Part shown: positions 5,274-11,140 of the stretch, one piece after another
Layout: the number at the start of each line of letters is the position of its first letter
How positions within the stretch are numbered: position 1 is the first letter of the stretch
Assembly (NCBI GenBank): GCA_030640275.1
Contig: DAOWJR010000012.1
Location: forward strand, 1-11,140
DNA length: 11,140 nt
Source: Actinomycetes bacterium
GTDB taxonomy: Bacteria > Actinomycetota > Humimicrobiia > JAHJRV01
Direction: 5' to 3'
Made by a program: the position numbers and the translations under genes
The notes under the pieces: model-generated
Databases searched by the model: none
Seen by the model: only the letters and a program-made list of their open reading frames with translations
What the model was told of the DNA's origin: nothing

Positions 5274-6536
5274 ATGTTGGTTTATGTACTAAACAAAGAT
5301 GGTAAAGCTTTGATGCCCTGTCATTCGGGGAAGGCAAGAATATTACTTAAAGAAAGGAAGGCTAAGGTAGTAAAAAGGACACCCTTTACAATTCAACTCA
5401 TTTATGGAAGCACAGGTTACAAACAACCAATCACACTTGGAGTAGATGCCGGATATTCAAAGATTGGGTTTTCAGCTATTACTAATACCCAAGAATTAAT
5501 ATCAGGTGAAGTTTAGACAAGGAATGATGTATCAAAGAAACTATCAGAAAGGAGAATGTACCGAAGACTAAAAAGAAACAGACTTTGGTATCGCAAACCA
5601 AGATTTAAAAATCGCAGAAAACCTGAAGGCTGGTTAGCACCCTCAATTCAACATAAATTGGACACTCATATCAAAATGATAGATAAGGTTAAAGAAATAC
5701 TGCCTGTTACTCAAATCAATATTGAAGTTGCTACTTTTGACACCCAGAAGATGCAAAATCCTGAAATTCAAGGCATAGAATATCAACAAGGCGAGCTTAA
5801 AGGTTATGAAATTAAGGAATATCTATTGGAGAAGTGGGGTAGAAAATGTGCTTACTGTGAAAAAAAAGATGTTCCTTTAGAGGTTGAACATATAGTTCCA
5901 AGATCAAGAGGCGGCTCAGATAGAGTTTCTAATCTCACTATTAGTTGCAAAAAATGTAATCAAAAGAAAGGCAATAAAACAGCAGAAGAGTTTGGTTATC
6001 CTAAAATACAAGAAAAAGCAAATAAACCATTAAAAGCAACAGCATTTATGAATAATGTCAGGTGGAAATTAATCAATCAACTAAAAGAACAGGGAGATAC
6101 AGTTTCACACACTTATGGATATATCACTAAATATAACAGAAGCAAATTAGGATTAGCTAAATCACACATTAATGATGCTTTTGTAATAGCTGGTGGTACT
6201 GATCAAAAAAGATGTAAACCTTTCATAGTTGAACAGACTCGCAGAAATAACCGTTCTATACAAACAAACAGAAAGGGTTTTAAAAGCTCTATAAGAAGGC
6301 AGAGATATAAGTTACAGCCAAATGATATGGTGAGATTTAATAAGAAGATTTACAAAGTGAAAGGTGTATTCAGCTATGGGACATGGGTAAGATTATCAGA
6401 TGATTTTAATATCATCAATACTAATATCAAAAATGTTTCATTAATTAATTATGGAAAAGGTTTGCAATTTAGACATCCAATTCATCTCCCACCAAAAATC
6501 AAGATTTTGAGGAAGGAGTCTTCTTGGGTAATTTAG
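5274..6536 (+). pseudogene. iscB: IscB RNA-guided RuvC/HNH nuclease, with one in-frame amber codon
   Basis: The reading frame spans 420 sense/stop positions, with a TAG at codon 81 (5514-5516) and a second stretch beginning at Met95 in the same frame. Domains in order are: the N-terminal PLMP domain (KALMPCHSGKARILL), RuvC-I (LGVDAG, D58), the arginine-rich bridge helix (RRMYRRLKRNRLWYRKPRF), RuvC-II (INIEVATFD, E151), an HNH with paired CxxC zinc ligands (CAYC 192-195, EHIVPRSRGG with H206, CKKC 225-228), and RuvC-III (HINDA, D301). All catalytic residues remain. A ribosome binding site AGGAGATG lies just before the ATG. The TAG falls where relatives usually read Glu after GEV, so a GAG to TAG change is likely. 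A GGAG stands too close to the Met95 codon to be an ideal restart site. The C-terminus is read through the right-end hairpin into dnaE DNA. Readthrough, restart and a dead gene are all possible. Confidence 0.9.
6486..6518 (+). repeat. Right-end imperfect hairpin of the IscB element
   Basis: CTCC-CA-CC-A-AAAATC pairs with GATTTT-GA-GG-AA-GGAG across an AA loop, giving 12 pairs with two small internal loops. It lies just inside the inferred right end. Subterminal hairpins of this kind are what Y1 transposases recognise at IS200/IS605-type ends. Its 3' arm also serves as the ribosome binding site for the right dnaE fragment. Confidence 0.6.
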
Positions 6537-8389
6537 ATAAAATAGAGATTCTCTCTAACTTAAGAAAGAACCTGTCAGAAGGTATAGATCTATCAGAAGA
6601 GCCATATAAAAGCTGGCTTAATTCGGCAAGAAGACTAGAAGGATTAATAAGGCATCCATCTCTTCATCCATCTGCATTTATCATCTCAGATAAACCGTTA
6701 AATCAACTTGTTCCACTCACAAGAGCAAATACAGGAGAGATAATGTCTCAATATGATATGCATGATATAGAGAATTTGGGACTTTTAAAACTGGATTTAA
6801 TAAGTTCGCTCTCTCTTACCATGATTAGAGATGTATTAGAATCTCTAAAGAAGACAAGAAAAGTTAATTTAAATGAAAATGATATTTTAATGGATGACCC
6901 TTTGACTATGGAAATGATAAGAGAGGGAAGAACTCTGTGTACTTTTCAACTTGAAAGCTCAGGGATGAGAGGATTACTTAGAAAAATGAAACCCAGAAGT
7001 GCTATGGATTTGACTCTGGTAAGCTCATTATATAGACCTGGTCCCTGGAGTTCAGGAATGGTAAATAGCTTCATTGATAGAATGCATAGAAGGGAAGAAG
7101 TTGACTATATACATCCGGATTTAAAACCTATTTTAAAGGATACATATGGAGTTATGCTTTATCAGGAACAAGTTATGAAAATAGCCCAGCAGATAGGAGG
7201 ATATTCATTAGGTGAAGCGGATAGACTGAGGAGAGCAATAACTGGACTTTCAAAGGAGATGATGGTTTGTGAAAGAGACAGATTTATTAAGGGAGCTTTA
7301 AACAAGGGATATTCAAAGAAATTGGCGCAAAAAGTATTTAGCTTGATAGAGAAGTTTGCGGGATACGGATTTGTGAAAGCGCATGCTGCTGCTTATGCAC
7401 TAATTTCATATAAGACTTGCTATCTAAAGGCGCACTTTCCAGCTGAAGTAATTTGTTTTTTCTTGAACAATCATATGGGTTACTACACAAAGGCTAACTA
7501 TATTGAAGAGGCAAGGCGTCTGGGAGTTGAGATACTGCCACTGGATATAAACAAAAGTCAAGACCAGTTTACTGTTGAAAATAGAGGAAAAGCCATAAGG
7601 GTAGGTTTACTTTCAGTAAGAAATGTAGGACCAGAAGCAGTAGCTGAGATTTTAAGAGCAAGGAAAAATAAACTTTTTAAATCTCTTTATGATTTCTGTC
7701 TAAGAGTTAGCAGAGCAAAGGTTAGTCTGACAGCAACAGAGAATCTGATAAAAGTAGGAGCCTTTGATTTTACAAAGCTTACTCGAAGAAAACTACTTTT
7801 AATTCTCAGATTTGTAAGTAGATTAGCTCGTAATCTAAAAGCTCATGGCACTGTCTCTTTTATTTGTGAAGATGAATTTGATACTAAACGTATCCATTTT
7901 ACTGAAAATAATATTAAAGGTAGTTATTTTAATAAAAATAGTGTTAGAGATAGCTCTTTTACTGAAGAATTTGAGCAGTTTAGCTTAGAAGAAAGATTAA
8001 AAACCGAAAGTAAGATTTTAGGATTCTGGGTCAGTGCTCATCCTTTAAAACTGTATTCAGATATATTATCTCAATACAGAATAACATCAAGCGGGGATTT
8101 TCATCTTTTAGAAGATAAACATCCAGTTATGATAGCAGGGATACTACTTTACTGCAGAAAAGAGAAGACCAAAAATGGTGAGGAGATGGCTTTCTGTCTA
8201 CTTGAAGATGAAGATGGAATGTATGAGGTTGTTGTCTTTCCAAAAGTATATGAGTTAAATCGCTCTTTATTTTTTAAAACTGCTACACTTCTTATAGAAG
8301 GAGAAATATCAAATAATGATGGTGATATATCAATAATAGCTAAAAAAATCCATGATTTAAAAAAACTTTATATAAAAAGGAAAAAATGA
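6524..8389 (+). CDS. dnaE: DNA polymerase III alpha subunit (DnaE type), C-terminal fragment
   Basis: This 621-residue fragment continues the polymerase. It has ARRLEGLIRHPSLHPS (palm/fingers, residues 35-50), the third catalytic aspartate in LGLLKLDL (D91, equivalent to E. coli D555), fingers motifs SLYRPGPWSSGM and GVMLYQEQVMKIAQQIGGYS, the KFAGYGFVKAHAAAYALISY segment, and a C-terminal OB-fold (VMIAGILLYCRKEKTKNGEEMAFCLLEDEDG). The frame is open upstream into the element, so the original gene had no start here. The TTG at 6524 is the best available start: AGGAAGGAG at 6510-6518 ends five bases before it. This start overlaps the end of iscB by 13 bases, which would couple their translation. 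It lacks the PDIDIDF aspartates, so any activity requires the left fragment. The stop is followed by a promoter region for the toxin-antitoxin pair. Confidence 0.9.
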   Translation: MGNLDKIEILSNLRKNLSEGIDLSEEPYKSWLNSARRLEGLIRHPSLHPSAFIISDKPLNQLVPLTRANTGEIMSQYDMHDIENLGLLKLDLISSLSLTMIRDVLESLKKTRKVNLNENDILMDDPLTMEMIREGRTLCTFQLESSGMRGLLRKMKPRSAMDLTLVSSLYRPGPWSSGMVNSFIDRMHRREEVDYIHPDLKPILKDTYGVMLYQEQVMKIAQQIGGYSLGEADRLRRAITGLSKEMMVCERDRFIKGALNKGYSKKLAQKVFSLIEKFAGYGFVKAHAAAYALISYKTCYLKAHFPAEVICFFLNNHMGYYTKANYIEEARRLGVEILPLDINKSQDQFTVENRGKAIRVGLLSVRNVGPEAVAEILRARKNKLFKSLYDFCLRVSRAKVSLTATENLIKVGAFDFTKLTRRKLLLILRFVSRLARNLKAHGTVSFICEDEFDTKRIHFTENNIKGSYFNKNSVRDSSFTEEFEQFSLEERLKTESKILGFWVSAHPLKLYSDILSQYRITSSGDFHLLEDKHPVMIAGILLYCRKEKTKNGEEMAFCLLEDEDGMYEVVVFPKVYELNRSLFFKTATLLIEGEISNNDGDISIIAKKIHDLKKLYIKRKK

Positions 8390-8425
8390 AGATTTATTAG
8401 AAAATAATATAATTTATGCAATATG

Positions 8426-8454
8426 TTGACAAATGTTTATCTTAATGTTAATAT
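8426..8454 (+). promoter_or_regulatory. Promoter of the toxin-antitoxin operon
   Basis: TTGACA (8426-8431) is a perfect -35, followed by a 17-base spacer and TAATAT (8449-8454). It lies between the dnaE stop and the antitoxin start, so the pair has its own promoter. Confidence 0.65.
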
Positions 8455-8469
8455 TACTGTTAACATTAA
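8442..8469 (+). promoter_or_regulatory. Palindromic operator for toxin-antitoxin autoregulation
   Basis: TTAATGTTAA (8442-8451) and TTAACATTAA (8460-8469) form a perfect 10-base inverted repeat with an 8-base centre. It covers the -10 and probable start site. Phd/YefM antitoxins bind such palindromes and repress their own operon, more tightly when in complex with the toxin. Confidence 0.7.
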
Positions 8470-8490
8470 TATTAATATGAGGTGATAATA

Positions 8491-8772
8491 ATGGAGAAAA
8501 TAATCGGGGTTGATGAAGCAAGAGCAAAATTAGGCACCCTTGTAAAAGAAGTCTCTAACTACGGAAAACCGGTAGTAATAACAAGACGATCAAAAGATCA
8601 GGCTGTTTTGTTAGGAAGGGATGAATATATTAAGCTAAAAGAGATGGAAGCTGAAAATGCCCGAATAAAGTTGAAAAGTGTTATAAAAAAAATAAGGGAT
8701 TTTATAAAAGAGGAAGGACTAAGTGCAGGGGAGGTTGAAGAGGCAATTAAGGTAGTAAGGTCTGCAAAGTGA
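8491..8772 (+). CDS. Phd/YefM-family antitoxin
   Basis: This is a 93-residue protein. The N-terminal part (GVDEARAKLGTLVKEVSNYGKPVVITRRSKDQAVLLGRDEYIKLKEM) is the Phd/YefM DNA-binding fold. The charged helical C-terminus would wrap and block the toxin. I place the start at ATG 8491, six bases after GAGGTG (8479-8484); an in-frame GTG at 8482 falls inside that ribosome binding site. It overlaps the PIN toxin start by four bases (GTGA), the usual coupling for toxin-antitoxin pairs, and probably represses its own promoter through the palindrome at 8442-8469. Confidence 0.9.
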   Translation: MEKIIGVDEARAKLGTLVKEVSNYGKPVVITRRSKDQAVLLGRDEYIKLKEMEAENARIKLKSVIKKIRDFIKEEGLSAGEVEEAIKVVRSAK

Positions 8773-9179
8773 AAAGAAGAGTAGTTTTAGATACAAACAT
8801 ATTGATATCAGGTATTGGTTGGTCAGGTCCACCAAAAGAAGTATTAGAAGCTTTTTTGAAAGAGGAATTTATTTTATTAATCAGTGAATCTATCTTAAAT
8901 GAATTAGAGAGAGTTCTAAATTATAAAAAATTCTATTTTATACCTGATTATTTAAAAGAAAGTCTAATTAGTAATTTACTGAAAGCATCAGAATCTGTTA
9001 AGACTAAGAAAAAATTGGATATTATAAAAGAAGATCCGGAAGATAATAAAGTGCTGGAGTGTGCTCTTTTTGGGAAAGCAGATTATATAGTTACGGGGGA
9101 TGAACACCTATTAAAGTTACGTAAATTCAATAACATTAAAATATTAACACCAATGGAATTTTTAAAAGAGATGAGTTAA
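8769..9179 (+). CDS. PIN-domain toxin (VapC-like ribonuclease, COG1569 type)
   Basis: This is a 136-residue PIN domain with the acidic metal-binding set in place: D8 and N10 in VLDTNILISG, E45 in SILNELERVL, D92 in EDPEDNKVLECA, and D111 in VTGDEHLL. PIN toxins are magnesium-dependent ribonucleases that stop translation by cutting tRNA or other RNA. This subgroup is commonly annotated as a putative toxin of the PIN family paired with Phd-like antitoxins rather than VapB. The GTG start overlaps the antitoxin stop, giving translational coupling. The pair sits between dnaE and dinB. No residue loss is visible, so it is probably active. Confidence 0.88.
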   Translation: MKRRVVLDTNILISGIGWSGPPKEVLEAFLKEEFILLISESILNELERVLNYKKFYFIPDYLKESLISNLLKASESVKTKKKLDIIKEDPEDNKVLECALFGKADYIVTGDEHLLKLRKFNNIKILTPMEFLKEMS

Positions 9180-9298
9180 TAATAGTTATAAAACTTTTAA
9201 TACCGAGACCTCTTTAGGATATTGTAGTTCACTACTTACATTTCTTTGTAATTAGTTAAAGTTCTAAATAGTTATTATTTGTTAAAAATAGCAATAAT

Positions 9299-9312
9299 CG
9301 ATTTTATGTTCT
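9299..9312 (+). promoter_or_regulatory. Degenerate LexA-like box upstream of dinB
   Basis: CGATT-TTAT-GTTCT keeps seven of ten half-site bases of the CGAAC-N4-GTTCG palindrome. It lies 29 bases before the dinB start in an otherwise AT-rich gap of 161 bases (9180-9340) with no gene. I could not find a clear promoter in that gap. The site is suggestive only because dinB is a classic SOS gene and a better box precedes dnaE. Confidence 0.35.
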
Positions 9313-9340
9313 AATAAATATGGAAAAATAGGAGATTGGA

Positions 9341-10507
9341 TTGGGGAAAGTTAGGGATATCATACATGTAGATATGGACGCATTCTTTGCTCAGGTTGAA
9401 CAAAGAGATCATCCAGAATATAAGAAAAAACCAGTGATTGTAGGAGGACCATTATTTAGAGGAGTGATATCCTCCGCATCATATGAGGCAAGAGTATATG
9501 GACTTTATGCTGGAATGCCCCTTTATAAAGCTAAACAACTCTGTCCACATGGAATATATTTACAAGTGGATATGGAGAAGTACCTAAAAGTTTCACGCCA
9601 GATAAGGGATATTTTCTGTGACTTTACTCCACTGGTGGAAATTGTCGGTTGCGATGAGGCATTTTTAGATGTTACTGGAGCTAAAAACCTATTTGGTTCA
9701 CTAGTTGAAATTGCGAAACAGATAAAAAATAGAGTATTTGAAAAGACTCGACTCACCTGTTCGGTTGGTATCTCTCATAATAAATTCTTAGCCAAATTAG
9801 CATCTGAGCTAAAGAAACCGGATGGTTTGGTTGTTTTGACGAAAGAAAATGTTAAAGGGAAACTGGAAAAACTACCTGTTACTATGTTATGGGGTGTAGG
9901 AAGAGTTACACAGGATAAGCTAAAAAGAATGGGAATAGAAACCATTGGTGAACTGGCGAGGATACCGGTTGAGATTCTTAGTGCTGCTTTTGGAAAATCA
10001 GGAAAGCTCATACATAATTTAGCTAATGGTATTGATGATGATAGAGTAATACCTTTTTCTCCACCAAAGTCGATAAGCAGAGAAACCACCTTTGTAAAAG
10101 ATACCTATAATTTAGATAAACTGAGAGTCGCTTTATTAAAGCTATCAGAAAGAGTAGCCGAGAATTTGCGCAGGGAAGGGTATAGGGCATTAACTGTAAA
10201 CCTCAAGATTAAATTTTCAGATTTCAAAGTGATAACAAGAAGCATTACCTTAAAAAATGCGACCTGTTTAGGAACAGAAATCTATAGAGATGCCTTGAAA
10301 CTTCTTAAAAAGAACATACCAGCGGGAAGGAAGATAAGACTCATTGGGGTGGGGGTTAGTAATTTGAAAGGCTATCGGGTTAAAGAATTGTCTCTATTTG
10401 AAGGGGATAACAAGGAATTGAAATTAGCAGAAGCGGTAGATGATTTAAATGCTCGTTATGGAAAGACCGAAGTGATAAGAGCAAGTATGTTAAAAATAAA
10501 ATATTAG
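9341..10507 (+). CDS. dinB: DNA polymerase IV (DinB, Y-family translesion polymerase)
   Basis: This is a 388-residue complete Y-family polymerase that copies past damaged bases. Catalytic residues are visible: D11 in HVDMDAFFAQVE, and D105 and E106 in GCDEAFLDVTG (the usual reading is SIDEAF, so the two residues before Asp are altered). SSASYEARVYGL (44-55) and CSVGISHNKFLAKLASELKKP (140-160) are the fingers and palm motifs. F15/F16 is at the steric-gate region. The helix-hairpin-helix thumb is LPVTMLWGVGRV. Near the C-terminus ELSLF fits the beta-clamp binding motif QL[SD]LF. The TTG start at 9341 has AGGAG six bases upstream. It follows the dnaE and toxin-antitoxin genes, and a weak LexA-like box is present. 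The gene appears intact. Confidence 0.96.
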   Translation: MGKVRDIIHVDMDAFFAQVEQRDHPEYKKKPVIVGGPLFRGVISSASYEARVYGLYAGMPLYKAKQLCPHGIYLQVDMEKYLKVSRQIRDIFCDFTPLVEIVGCDEAFLDVTGAKNLFGSLVEIAKQIKNRVFEKTRLTCSVGISHNKFLAKLASELKKPDGLVVLTKENVKGKLEKLPVTMLWGVGRVTQDKLKRMGIETIGELARIPVEILSAAFGKSGKLIHNLANGIDDDRVIPFSPPKSISRETTFVKDTYNLDKLRVALLKLSERVAENLRREGYRALTVNLKIKFSDFKVITRSITLKNATCLGTEIYRDALKLLKKNIPAGRKIRLIGVGVSNLKGYRVKELSLFEGDNKELKLAEAVDDLNARYGKTEVIRASMLKIKY

Positions 10508-10528
10508 AAATTTTTTTTGAAAAACCCC

Positions 10529-10557
10529 TTGCATTTTTAATAAAAATATGTTATAAA
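10529..10557 (+). promoter_or_regulatory. Sigma-70 promoter downstream of dinB
   Basis: TTGCAT (10529-10534) and TATAAA (10552-10557) are separated by exactly 17 bases, each one or two changes from consensus. Transcription would start near 10564. Confidence 0.65.
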
Positions 10558-10563
10558 TTAAAA

Positions 10564-10691
10564 TTGAATTTAATAAAAAGACTTAAGGAAGCGTTGAAGT
10601 GAGATTTAATGTGGGTATTTATATCTCATGGAGCTTATAATACAACCGGCCTTAAAATTGTTTAAAAGATTTTTGGTCGGTTTTTATTTTT
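10564..10691 (+). ncRNA. Short structured transcript of unknown type (small RNA or leader)
   Basis: The stretch runs from a good promoter to an intrinsic terminator and contains no reading frame of note. It holds a hairpin (TGAGAT 10600-10605 with ATCTCA 10623-10628) before the terminator stem. I compared it by eye with the common riboswitch classes (c-di-GMP, SAM, TPP, purine, lysine, fluoride) and recognise none. It could be a free small RNA of about 125 bases or an attenuated leader for the reading frame at 10792. Confidence 0.4.
10644..10691 (+). terminator. Intrinsic terminator of the short transcript
   Basis: AACCGGCC (10644-10651) pairs with GGTCGGTT (10675-10682) with one G-T wobble, and an inner AAAA/TTTT can extend the stem. 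A T-rich tract TTTTTATTTTT (10681-10691) follows. Confidence 0.75.
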
Positions 10692-10717
10692 AGTAAGAGA
10701 TAATAAAAAATAGATAG

Positions 10718-10752
10718 ATTACCTGGGTACACACCTGGGTAATTTTTTTTTT
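10718..10752 (+). terminator. Second strong intrinsic terminator
   Basis: Bases 10718-10743 fold into an 11-pair stem (ATTACCTGGGT with ACCTGGGTAAT, two wobble pairs) closed by an ACAC loop. Ten T bases follow from 10743. It is placed 36 bases before a strong ribosome binding site, so it may act as a leader attenuator or simply insulate. Confidence 0.8.
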
Positions 10753-10791
10753 AAGTTAATTTTTTTATTTTATGTGAGGAGGTGCAAATAA

Positions 10792-10863
10792 ATGAAAAAG
10801 CTATTTAGATTACTTCTACTTATAGGCTCAATCACTGGGCTTTGCTCAGGTGTAAGGTGGTAA
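10792..10863 (+). pseudogene. 23-codon signal-peptide fragment, probable remnant of a secreted-protein gene
   Basis: An ATG seven bases after AGGAGGTG (10777-10784) opens a frame of 23 codons ending in TAA at 10861. The peptide is a typical export signal: a KK start, a hydrophobic core RLLLLIGSITGL, then CSG at a possible lipobox-like or signal-peptidase site, and stops three residues later. A strong start site with nothing after the signal sequence suggests that the gene body was lost by deletion or rearrangement. Downstream frames are closed by frequent stops. A genuine micropeptide is less likely but cannot be ruled out. Confidence 0.5.
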
Positions 10864-11140
10864 TTGTATCTGAATTGTAATAAATAGCGAGACTCTGTTC
10901 AAAGAATCAATTAATCTTTGAATATAGGGTTTATTTTGTGTATTAAAATACATTTTGATTTATATAAATTAATAACTAATTGTTCGCAGAGTGCGACAAT
11001 AATGTAAGACCTGTGTATAAAAGTAGTTTACAATATTTATAATATTTTATAAATATATAAGTAAAATAAAAGCAGACTAAAATAATCATATGATATAATT
11101 TATGAGTTATTTTCATTCTGTTTTTGTTTATATAGGTGAA
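10864..11140. other. Non-coding tail with inverted repeats
   Basis: No plausible gene is visible on either strand in these 277 bases. Two inverted repeats stand out: TTCAAAGA (10898-10905) with TCTTTGAA (10915-10922), and TTGTTCGCA-GAG-TGCGACAA (10980-10999), an 8-pair stem with one bulged T. The second is the only GC-richer patch in the tail. The remainder is simple AT-rich sequence. Confidence 0.6.

Larger units (their letters stand above)
4957..6526 (+). mobile_element. IscB-type (ISC, IS200/IS605-like) element without transposase, inserted in dnaE
   Basis: The element consists of a structured left region (omega-RNA), iscB, and a right-end hairpin. Ends are inferred, not certain. Joining 4956 to 6527 restores the dnaE frame as PHSF-M-GNLDKIEIL. 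The same product results from any cut within a TGG shared by both ends (4955-4957 and 6525-6527). The insert is then 1570 bases. No target duplication is visible, as expected for single-strand Y1-type transposition. No TnpA is present, so mobility would need a transposase in trans. Confidence 0.75.

Noticed and set aside
5011..6518. AGGAAGGAG at 5011-5019 and 6510-6518 as a target-site duplication flanking the insertion
   Set aside because: Joining the sequence at this repeat puts the right part of dnaE out of frame and meets a TAG at once. The 5' copy lies inside the structured RNA region, and DnaE homology already appears to stop near 4956. IS200/IS605-type elements do not make target duplications.
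4950..6530. Intein or split intein explaining the divided dnaE
   Set aside because: There is no Cys/Ser-started intein N-terminal block and no HN-C/S/T junction. The HNH nuclease here has the PLMP, RuvC and bridge-helix order of IscB, not the LAGLIDADG or Hint architecture of inteins.
9523..10089. Minus-strand open frames inside dinB and others inside dnaE and the radical SAM gene
   Set aside because: They lie wholly within well-supported genes on the opposite strand, with no start signals and atypical composition.
10508..10526. T8GA5 stretch after dinB as a terminator
   Set aside because: The only possible stem is a few A-T pairs with no GC content, too weak for an intrinsic terminator.
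11027..11055. TTTACA-17-TAAATA as a promoter near the right edge
   Set aside because: The area is so AT-rich that such matches are expected by chance, and no downstream gene is visible in the window.

Overview
The window is AT-rich bacterial DNA. It has short intergenic gaps, strong purine-rich ribosome binding sites and some TTG/GTG starts. A Gram-positive-type LexA operator (CGAAC-N4-GTTYG) lies upstream of dnaE. Together these suggest a Firmicutes-like or deep-branching low-GC lineage such as Atribacterota. The assignment is an inference from sequence style only. There are no tRNA, rRNA or CRISPR features.

Layout. Positions 1-129 hold the 3' end of an unidentified plus-strand gene. A minus-strand operon follows, in transcription order: a CPBP-like membrane protein (3026-2307), a Clp1/Grc3-type P-loop polynucleotide kinase (2272-1382) and a PflA/AmmeMemoRadiSam-like radical SAM protein (1297-179). 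A divergent control region (3027-3414) carries an extended -10 for the operon, a G10 homopolymer, and a promoter plus near-consensus SOS box for dnaE. The rest of the plus strand is a DNA damage/translesion cluster: a DnaE-type DNA polymerase III alpha subunit, a Phd/YefM-PIN toxin-antitoxin pair, and DinB (DNA polymerase IV).

The main feature is that dnaE is interrupted by a compact mobile element of about 1.57 kb (about 4957-6526). The element holds a highly structured RNA region that fits an omega-RNA, then an IscB (RuvC-HNH, RNA-guided nuclease, Cas9 ancestor family) gene, then a right-end hairpin. No transposase is present. The insertion falls between the two halves of the polymerase active site: the PDIDIDF aspartates are in the 538-codon left fragment and the third aspartate (KLDL) is in the 621-codon right fragment. 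The element's right end supplies a ribosome binding site and TTG start for the right fragment, so a two-piece polymerase is conceivable. iscB itself carries one in-frame TAG. The left DnaE fragment also has two asparagine-rich tracts, one a run of 12 Asn, which is very unusual for a bacterial polymerase.

The last 630 bases are non-coding apart from a 23-codon signal-peptide-like reading frame. They contain a good promoter, a short structured transcript ending at an intrinsic terminator, a second strong terminator, and several inverted repeats. They look like the degraded 5' region of a secreted-protein gene.
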